64,000 nucleotides of DNA, from positions 22,282-86,281 of the forward strand of contig NZ_BCYT01000013.1 in the NCBI RefSeq assembly GCF_001598335.1, written 5' to 3'. The translations under genes and the position numbers were made by a program. Origin of the DNA: Sphingobium abikonense NBRC 16140 (GTDB lineage: Bacteria > Pseudomonadota > Alphaproteobacteria > Sphingomonadales > Sphingomonadaceae). The notes under the pieces are model-generated. The model did no database searches and was not told where the DNA came from. It saw nothing but the letters and a program-made list of their open reading frames with translations. Positions 58,081-64,000 of the stretch are shown piece after piece. The first letter of the stretch is position 1; every line of letters starts with the position of its first letter.

Positions 58081-58626
58081 TCAGCTGTCAGCTCTCCACT
58101 GATCCAGCTTAGCATCGTATTTCCTGCGGGCAGCAACGATGGCGGTTTCGAGCTTTGCCTGTTCCTTCTTTCCCGCAGTCCGCAAGCGCGTGATTTCCTC
58201 TTTCAGCCCGGCGCGCTGATCTTCCAGTTCCGCGACTTTCGCATCGAGCGCCTGTTGCTGCGCCTCCAACTTCTGCTCGGCCGTATCGAGGGCCGCTCGG
58301 CTTGGACGAGGGCGGGGTTTCTTCGCGCGACGCGGTGGCGCGGCTGTAGTGTCCGGCTTCTTGCTGTCGGGTTTTGCTGGTGGTTTCGATTTCGCGAGCG
58401 CTGCAAAATGCTGCTCGGTGCTGCCGCGCGGCACCTTGATCACCGTTCCGGGCTGCGCAAGCGGTGCCTTCATGAGCTTAGCATCGGTCACCTGCTCCGC
58501 GACACCGCGTGCGAAAAGATTGCTGTCGGCGCCCCAGGCTTCGAGCGCCTTCTTCTGGCTGGGCGCGGCAATATAGGCGTCGTGGAAACCGATCGGGGTC
58601 CGGAACACCTTGAGTTTGGCCGCCAT
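58081..58626 (-). CDS. Conserved coiled-coil protein, 181 aa
   Basis: Starts MAAKLKVFRTPIGFHDAYIA at ATG 58626 with AGGA 9 nt upstream. The first 70 residues (to VIKVPRGSTEQH) form a compact domain, then a Pro/Lys-rich linker and a C-terminal coiled coil from about residue 110 (LDTAEQKLEAQQQALDAKVA, ELEDQRAGLKEEITRL). The family is recurrent next to dnaE2/imu loci in sphingomonads, to my memory. It is divergent from dnaE2; the LexA box at 58726 is 100 nt upstream and may regulate it. Confidence 0.75.
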   Translation of the reverse strand: MAAKLKVFRTPIGFHDAYIAAPSQKKALEAWGADSNLFARGVAEQVTDAKLMKAPLAQPGTVIKVPRGSTEQHFAALAKSKPPAKPDSKKPDTTAAPPRRAKKPRPRPSRAALDTAEQKLEAQQQALDAKVAELEDQRAGLKEEITRLRTAGKKEQAKLETAIVAARRKYDAKLDQWRADS

Positions 58627-58725
58627 TAGTACGTTTCCTCGCTTGCTGTCGATGACTGGGGCGCTGGCATCTGAACGCGTTGCGACGATTATAGGCTGCA
58701 TCAGCGATTGACTCATGGCGTTATG

Positions 58726-58740
58726 GAACAAATAGCGAAC
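58726..58740. promoter_or_regulatory. LexA box of dnaE2
   Basis: GAAC-AAATAGC-GAAC, an exact site, 37 nt upstream of the dnaE2 start. Confidence 0.87.
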
Positions 58741-58777
58741 AATATGCGCTATGATGTGAGAATCGGCAGGTGCCGCC

Positions 58778-61700
58778 ATGCGATATGCTGAACTCCAATG
58801 CGCCTCGCATTTCTCCTTCCTGCGCGGTGCGTCGAGCTGTGAGGAGCTGTTCACCCAGGCGGAAGCCTGTGGCCTCGATGCCCTTGCCATTACCGATCGC
58901 AACAGCCTGGCCGGGATCGTGCGGGCCCATGAGGCGGCGAAGGTCACCGGCGTCCGGCTGATCGTCGGCTGTCGGATCGACCTTGCCGACGGTCAGTCGC
59001 TACTGGTCTATCCCATCGACCGATCTGGCTATGGCCACCTCTGCCGACTGCTCAGCCGCGGCAAGAAACGGGGCGGGAAGGGCAAATGCATCCTCGGCTG
59101 GGACGATGTCGCGGATTTTGCCGAAGGGCTGCTCGCCATATTGTTGCCCGGCGAGGTGGAGGAAGCCGAGGCCGTGATCGGGCGCTTCGCCAAACTCTTT
59201 GCCGGACGGGGCTATCTGGCGCTGACCCTGCGCCGGCGGCCGGGCGATCAGTTGCGACTCCATAATCTCTCCAATCTCGCTGCACGGCATGCGGTGCCGA
59301 CAGTGATCACCGGCGATGTCCTCTATCACCATCCGCATCGCCGTGTGTTGCAGGAGGTCATGACCTGCACCCGTCATCGCTGCACCATTGATGAGCTTGG
59401 CGCCCGGCGTGAGCTTTATGCCGACCGCTATCTGATGCCGGCTGCAGAAATGCACCGCCTCTACGGTCGCTATCCCCAGGCGCTGGCCCGGACGCTGGAG
59501 ATTGCCGAGCGCTGCCGCTTCTCACTCGACGAGCTCAAATATCAATATCCGCAGGAAGTGAGCATCGCGGGCCAGACGCCGCAGGCGGCGCTGGAGCAGA
59601 TGAGCTGGGAGGCGGCAAAGGCCCGTTATCCGGAGGGCGTGCCCGACAAGGTCGCGCGCCTGCTGCGCCACGAGCTGGGGCTGATCGCCGAGCTTGGTTA
59701 TGCGCCCTATTTCCTGACGGTGAACTCCATCGTCCGTTTCGCGCGTAGCCGGGACATTCTCTGCCAGGGGCGGGGCTCGGCCGCCAACAGTGCGGTCTGC
59801 TATGTGCTGGGTATCACCTCGATCGACCCCGAACGCTCCGACCTGTTGTTTGAGAGGTTCATCAGCCAGGAGCGCAAAGAGCCGCCCGATATCGACGTCG
59901 ACTTCGAGCATGAGCGGCGCGAGATCGTCATGCAATGGGTGTTCGACACCTATGGCCGTGACCATAGCGCGCTCTGTTCGACCGTCATCCGCTACCGCGC
60001 CAAGGGCGCGATCAAGGATGTCGGCAAGGCGCTGGGCCTTTCCGAAGATCTGATCAAGGCGCTGTCGAGCCAGGTCTGGGGCTGGAGCGAGGAGGGGGTT
60101 CAGGAGCGCCATGCCGAGGAATTGAACCTCAACCTCTCCGACCGGCGATTGCGGCTGGCGCTGGACCTCGCGCGCGAGTTGATCGGCACGCCCCGCCATC
60201 TCTCTCAGCATCCCGGCGGCTTTGTCCTTACCCATGACCGGCTCGACGAATTGGTGCCGATCGAGCCCGCCGCTATGGCGGACCGGCAGGTCATCGAATG
60301 GGACAAAGACGACATAGATGCCTTGAAATTCATGAAGGTCGATTGCCTGGCGCTGGGCATGCTGACGGCCATGAAGCGCGGGTTCGATTTTCTGGAGCAG
60401 CATAAGGGCATCCGCATGGACCTGGCCTCCATTCCACCCGAAGATCCGCGTACCTATGCCATGATCCGCGCCGCCGACACGCTGGGCGCGTTCCAGATCG
60501 AGAGCCGGGCGCAGATGGCGATGCTCCCCCATATCAAGCCGCGCACCTTCTATGATCTGGTGATCGAGGTGGCGATCGTGCGGCCCGGCCCCATCCAGGG
60601 CGATATGGTCCATCCCTATCTGCGCCGGCGGGCGGGGAAGGAGAAGGTCGAATATCCCAAGCCCGAACTGGAAAAGGTGCTGGGCAAGACGTTGGGCGTC
60701 CCGCTGTTTCAGGAACAGGCGATGCGGGTAGCAATCGAATGCGCAGGCTTCACAGCGTCCGAGGCCGATCAGCTGCGGCGCGCCATGGCGACGTTCAAGT
60801 TCACCGGCGGTGTGTCGAAGTTCAAGGAAAAGCTGGTCAGCGGCATGGTCGAGCGCGGTTACACCGCCGAGTTTGCCGAGAAGACCTTCGGTCAGCTGGA
60901 GGGTTTTGGCAGCTATGGCTTCCCGGAAAGCCATGCGGCCTCCTTTGCGCTGATCGCCTATGCGTCCTGCTGGCTCAAATGCTGGCATCCCGAGGTGTTC
61001 TGCGCGAGCCTGCTCAATTCGCAGCCCATGGGTTTCTATGCGCCGGCCCAGATTGTGGCCGATGCCCGCGCCCATCGGGTCGAGGTGCGCCCGGTCTGCG
61101 TCAATGCATCACGCTGGGATTGTACGCTGGAGCCGACCACTGGCGACCGGTTCGCTGTGCGGCTGGGCATGCGGATGGTGCGGGGGCTTAAGGAAACAGA
61201 CGCCGCCCGAATCATCGCGGCGCGGGCGGATGAGCCATTCATGAGCGTAGAGGAGCTATGGCGCCGGGCAGGCGTGGGATCGGGCGCCCTCAATCGACTC
61301 GCTGAAGCCGATGCCTTTCGGGGCGCCATGCGCATTGCCCGGCGGGAAGCGCTCTGGGCGATCAAGGCGCTGCGTGACGAGCAACTGCCGCTGTTTGCTG
61401 CCGCTGACACGCGGGAAAACGGGTTCGTACAGGAGATTGTCGAGCAGGCCGTTGCCCTGCGGCCGATGAGCGAAGGGAGAGAGGTGGTCGAGGATTATGG
61501 CCATGTTGGCGTTACGTTGCGCCAGCATCCGGTGTCGTTCCTGCGAGAGGAATTACAGCGGCAGAAGATGGTACCGTGCAGCACGCTCGATACGACCAAG
61601 GAGGGCCGCTACATCTGGCTGGCCGGGCTGGTGCTGGTGCGCCAGCGACCGGGGTCGGCCAAGGGGGTCATGTTCATTACCATTGAGGATGAGAGCGGGA

Positions 61701-62044
61701 TCGCCAATCTCATTATCTGGCCGCGCATGTTTGAACAGAACCGGCGGATCGTCATGGGTGCGCGTATGCTCGGGCTGTACGGGCAGGTGCAGCGGGAGGG
61801 CGAGGTTGTGCATGTTATCGCGAAGAAGCTGGTCGACCTATCGCCATTGCTGGGATCTTTGGGGCAAAGAGGGGAGGCGTTTCCTCTTCCCTACGGCCGC
61901 GGCGATGGGGCGCGGAGCGGCGGAGGACCTGATCCCAGGGATAGTTCAGCAAGGCAGCCAGCCGCGCGTGATATTCTCGTGCGCGACTTGCATATCGATC
62001 ATGTGCGAGAGCGACCGCTGGTGAAAAGTCGGAATTTTCAGTAA
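58778..62044 (+). CDS. dnaE2: Error-prone DNA polymerase DnaE2 (ImuC)
   Basis: A 1088-residue C-family polymerase. The PHP domain is at the start ([40 protein letters not shown]). The catalytic [12 protein letters not shown] motif is near residue 370, the second Asp is probably in [20 protein letters not shown], then the HhH region and a C-terminal OB fold ([20 protein letters not shown]). DnaE2 has no proofreading and inserts bases opposite lesions with ImuA and ImuB. It is 2.6 kb away from imuB, unlike the usual contiguous cassette, and has its own LexA box. The frame is intact. Confidence 0.95.
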   Translation: MRYAELQCASHFSFLRGASSCEELFTQAEACGLDALAITDRNSLAGIVRAHEAAKVTGVRLIVGCRIDLADGQSLLVYPIDRSGYGHLCRLLSRGKKRGGKGKCILGWDDVADFAEGLLAILLPGEVEEAEAVIGRFAKLFAGRGYLALTLRRRPGDQLRLHNLSNLAARHAVPTVITGDVLYHHPHRRVLQEVMTCTRHRCTIDELGARRELYADRYLMPAAEMHRLYGRYPQALARTLEIAERCRFSLDELKYQYPQEVSIAGQTPQAALEQMSWEAAKARYPEGVPDKVARLLRHELGLIAELGYAPYFLTVNSIVRFARSRDILCQGRGSAANSAVCYVLGITSIDPERSDLLFERFISQERKEPPDIDVDFEHERREIVMQWVFDTYGRDHSALCSTVIRYRAKGAIKDVGKALGLSEDLIKALSSQVWGWSEEGVQERHAEELNLNLSDRRLRLALDLARELIGTPRHLSQHPGGFVLTHDRLDELVPIEPAAMADRQVIEWDKDDIDALKFMKVDCLALGMLTAMKRGFDFLEQHKGIRMDLASIPPEDPRTYAMIRAADTLGAFQIESRAQMAMLPHIKPRTFYDLVIEVAIVRPGPIQGDMVHPYLRRRAGKEKVEYPKPELEKVLGKTLGVPLFQEQAMRVAIECAGFTASEADQLRRAMATFKFTGGVSKFKEKLVSGMVERGYTAEFAEKTFGQLEGFGSYGFPESHAASFALIAYASCWLKCWHPEVFCASLLNSQPMGFYAPAQIVADARAHRVEVRPVCVNASRWDCTLEPTTGDRFAVRLGMRMVRGLKETDAARIIAARADEPFMSVEELWRRAGVGSGALNRLAEADAFRGAMRIARREALWAIKALRDEQLPLFAAADTRENGFVQEIVEQAVALRPMSEGREVVEDYGHVGVTLRQHPVSFLREELQRQKMVPCSTLDTTKEGRYIWLAGLVLVRQRPGSAKGVMFITIEDESGIANLIIWPRMFEQNRRIVMGARMLGLYGQVQREGEVVHVIAKKLVDLSPLLGSLGQRGEAFPLPYGRGDGARSGGGPDPRDSSARQPAARDILVRDLHIDHVRERPLVKSRNFQ

Positions 62045-62124
62045 CCGCCAAAGTTGCACCGGCCTTGCGATATCCTCACGGGCGGACTATATTTGGTTCG
62101 AATTTAGTCCACGAAGGTCATGCC

Positions 62125-62400
62125 ATGCGATATTCGAGCCAGGTGAAGCCGATCAGCTATCTAAAGGCCAATGCTGCTGAGGTGCTGCTTGACCTCGCAG
62201 AACGGCGTCAGCCACTGGTGATTACGCAGAATGGCGAAGCCAAAGCCGTCATCCAGGATGTCGCGTCCTTTGAGGAAACGCAGGAGGCGTTGGCGCTTCT
62301 CAAGCTGCTCGCGATCGGTAACCAGGATATCGAAGCAGGGCGGACAAAGGCTGCGCGATCGGTGATTGCCCGGCTTAAGAAGAAGGCAGCGCCCAATTGA
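62125..62400 (+). CDS. Phd/YefM-family antitoxin
   Basis: A 91-residue antitoxin with the Phd pattern KPISYLKANAAEVLLDLAER, then QPLVITQNGEAKAVIQDVAS and a helical tail (ARSVIARLKKKAAPN). The start is ATG 62125. GGACTA (62090-62095) and TAGTCC (62105-62110) flank TTGGTTCGAA upstream, a candidate operator. Its TGA overlaps the toxin start by 4 nt. Confidence 0.9.
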   Translation: MRYSSQVKPISYLKANAAEVLLDLAERRQPLVITQNGEAKAVIQDVASFEETQEALALLKLLAIGNQDIEAGRTKAARSVIARLKKKAAPN

Positions 62401-62735
62401 CGAAGGCTGGGAGGTTTGAGGTTGAACTCACCCGGGGTGCGGAAGACGATCTCGAAGCCATTTTCGATTATCTCTCCGAGCACCGATCGCGTGCTGACGC
62501 CGACGCGCTCCTTGATGCATTTGCGGGGAAGATCGAAGCGCTGAAACAGTTTCCGATGCGCGGCAGCGTACCGAAGGAATTGGAGGGGTTCGGGATCAAG
62601 GAGTTTAGACAGCTTCTCCTTCATCCATATCGGCTGATCTACCGAGTGGCTGGGAACCGTGTATTTATTCTCCTCATTGCAGATGGTCGGCGGGATATGC
62701 AGGCCCTGTTGGAACGCCGACTGTTGGGACGATAG
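62397..62735 (+). CDS. ParE/RelE-family toxin
   Basis: A 112-residue toxin starting TTG 62397 (MTKAGRFEVELTRGAEDDLE). The typical ParE core follows: AIFDYLSEHRSRADADALLD, GSVPKELEGFGIKEFRQLLL, PYRLIYRVAGNRVFILLIAD and GRRDMQALLERRL. ParE proteins poison gyrase and RelE ones cleave mRNA; the pattern is closer to ParE. Translationally coupled to the antitoxin. Confidence 0.9.
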   Translation: MTKAGRFEVELTRGAEDDLEAIFDYLSEHRSRADADALLDAFAGKIEALKQFPMRGSVPKELEGFGIKEFRQLLLHPYRLIYRVAGNRVFILLIADGRRDMQALLERRLLGR

Positions 62736-62988
62736 GTCCATGAAATGCGTAACCTGGAGGTCTGATTTCAGGTCAACATGGGGACCTTCGCGACGGTCGG
62801 CTTCAAAACGCGGCGCCCTCGATTGCAGACGTCAGGCGAGAGCGAACGCGCCGTCCGTTCAAGCCGACAAAGTAGTCCTTGGCGGCGTGGACTTGCCTTA
62901 CCGAAACCGGTCATCCATCCATCGTTGTTTTGTGGGGTTGGATCGCAGCTTTCGGGGGAAAGCCGCGCGGAAAGACGGCGAACGCCAG
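62736..62988. other. Short intergenic stretch, no gene seen
   Basis: About 250 bases. An upstream in-frame extension of the next gene runs through it but has unlike composition and no start with a ribosome-binding site. Confidence 0.45.
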
Positions 62989-63687
62989 ATGAACCAGCAT
63001 AACCTGATGGTTTCGGTGCTCACCGCCGCGGGCGGTGAGCCGATCGAGAGTCACACGAGACCCGGCTATACGGGCAAGATCGCAGATATCCTGTTCCCGG
63101 CGGACGATGTGATCGTCGAGGTTAAGTCGCTCACCACAGATCGGGCCGCATCGGACGAGACGTCGGAGGCGGTTGGCGAGATGTTTTTGCGCAATACGCA
63201 TATGGGAGCACCGGTAATATCCGGCACTGTGACGGTGAGGTTGCACGATCTGCCGCCCGCGATCGCCATGAACACGCTGCGGATCGCTGGCAAAAGGGTC
63301 TTGGCGGAGGCGAAGGCCGCGAACGCGCAGCTCAAAGCGACGAAGGCTGCGCTGGGTCGGCCAGAGGCGATGGGGCTGCTGGCACTGATCACCCCGCCTT
63401 TTCGGCTGGATCGGCATTCGATCGTGGCCCTGGTGGGAGACGCGATGCGTGACAATCGGTGCCGCTCCATCGATCAACTCTTCCTGGTCGAAACCCCTCT
63501 CGCGGCGCCGGAGCCTTATCGGCGGTGGGGAAACAGCTTCATGTCTTTGCATTCGCGACCCGATGGCGATCGCATCCTACCGCAGCATCTCGCCGAAGCG
63601 ATCGGACGCGCCTGGGGCGAGATCACCGGACAACCGGCGGGCCCGGGGAATGAAGAGGACTATCACCGCTTCGGAGCGACGTCCTGA
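62989..63687 (+). CDS. PD-(D/E)XK nuclease-like hypothetical protein, 232 aa
   Basis: Starts MNQHNLMVSVLTAAGGEPIE. The segment GKIADILFPADDVIVEVKSL holds a D-x(8-10)-E-x-K motif, the core of PD-(D/E)XK nucleases such as restriction and repair enzymes. The remaining part has a helical RIAGKRVLAEAKAANAQLKA stretch and a FRLDRHSIVALVGDAM segment. No partner methylase is adjacent, though the toxin-antitoxin pair precedes it. The nuclease call is from the motif only. Confidence 0.55.
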   Translation: MNQHNLMVSVLTAAGGEPIESHTRPGYTGKIADILFPADDVIVEVKSLTTDRAASDETSEAVGEMFLRNTHMGAPVISGTVTVRLHDLPPAIAMNTLRIAGKRVLAEAKAANAQLKATKAALGRPEAMGLLALITPPFRLDRHSIVALVGDAMRDNRCRSIDQLFLVETPLAAPEPYRRWGNSFMSLHSRPDGDRILPQHLAEAIGRAWGEITGQPAGPGNEEDYHRFGATS

Positions 63688-63769
63688 ACCGCCGACAGAG
63701 CTGACATTCAGGGCATTCGACGCGCGCCCTGAAAGCGGTCCCCTTCATAAATCTAGCTCTTAAAACACC

Positions 63770-64000
63770 ATGCCTCCGGTAAATACGGTTCCATCCGAGG
63801 TGTTGGCGATCCTGTCTATGGCGTGCGGGGTCAGCAGTCCCAAGCAACTGTTCAGGGTTGTGACCGATGCGGAAGGGGCCCGTGCGCCCTACAGGCTCCA
63901 GACCCTCAGGGGGGGGGCTCCCTTCCACAGCCTACTTCATATCATCATATCATCAGACAGGGGGAACGATCACCGCCCGCTGGAGCGCAGTCGCCCAGCC
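63770..64000 (+). CDS. Possible gene cut by the window edge
   Basis: An open frame from ATG 63770 (MPPVNTVPSEVLAILSMACG, VSSPKQLFRVVTDAEGARAP) stays open to the edge. A run of nine G at about 63910 could hide a frameshift. No family is recognised. Confidence 0.3.
   Translation, partial: MPPVNTVPSEVLAILSMACGVSSPKQLFRVVTDAEGARAPYRLQTLRGGAPFHSLLHIIISSDRGNDHRPLERSRPA

Noticed and set aside
62096..62110. Near-match to a LexA box, GTTC-GAATTTA-GTCC, upstream of the Phd/ParE pair
   Set aside because: One half-site is imperfect and the sequence is better explained as an antitoxin operator with GGACTA/TAGTCC arms.

Overview
The window looks like part of a large plasmid (or a plasmid-derived integrative island) of a sphingomonad alphaproteobacterium such as Sphingobium, Sphingomonas or Novosphingobium. 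Three things suggest this: high GC content, alphaproteobacterial LexA boxes of the form GTTC-N7-GTTC, and many small plasmid protein families typical of these bacteria. A full partition and replication module (parA, parB, a RepA-type initiator and an iteron array) shows that the DNA carries, or carried, its own replicon. No rRNA, tRNA, CRISPR array, relaxase or type IV secretion gene was found.

Region 1 (1-30.4 kb) is a mostly minus-strand block of plasmid maintenance and anti-restriction genes: ssb, DUF2493, DUF736, a GHKL ATPase, KlcA/ArdB, ArdC, a long ParB-like protein, a giant strawberry-notch helicase fused to a methyltransferase, and a Toprim/zinc-finger primase-like protein. A DpdA-like base-exchange enzyme sits in a two-gene operon with a DUF7007 protein. 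Most of these genes carry a polypurine element (about AAAGAGGAGGGGGATCG on the coding strand) 20-65 nt before the start codon. The block is interrupted by a RIT element (three tyrosine recombinases with 31-bp inverted ends) that splits one gene. It also holds decayed genes (DUF6915 and DUF5983 types).

Region 2 (30.4-34 kb) is an IS3-family insertion with a 4-bp target duplication, a long hairpin, and an Xre/RES toxin-antitoxin pair. Region 3 (34.3-43.3 kb) is the replicon: parA-parB-rep, about 2.4 kb of non-coding DNA with iterons at 22-bp spacing, a DUF1612-type regulator and a tyrosine recombinase. Region 4 (43.9-51 kb) has a HTH/PIN toxin-antitoxin pair, an IS66 element with a perfect 8-bp target duplication that splits a DUF6961-type gene, then SRAP, DUF3606, exonuclease III and diguanylate cyclase genes.

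Region 5 (51.7-62 kb) is a DNA-damage island. It holds imuA-imuB and dnaE2, each with a LexA box. Opposite imuA runs an operon of a possibly frameshifted small gene, a hypothetical protein, a degenerate SRAP paralogue, AlkB and another small protein. An EcfG-like sigma factor, a lysozyme-inhibitor-like secreted protein and a DUF6771-type protein lie between. Region 6 (62-64 kb) has a Phd/ParE pair and a PD-(D/E)XK nuclease-like gene.

Together the window combines stability functions (partition, five toxin-antitoxin modules), evasion of host restriction during transfer, and an SOS-controlled mutagenesis and repair set. Two further LexA boxes sit in front of genes of unknown function (2657 and 18622), which extends the SOS regulon of this replicon beyond repair genes.
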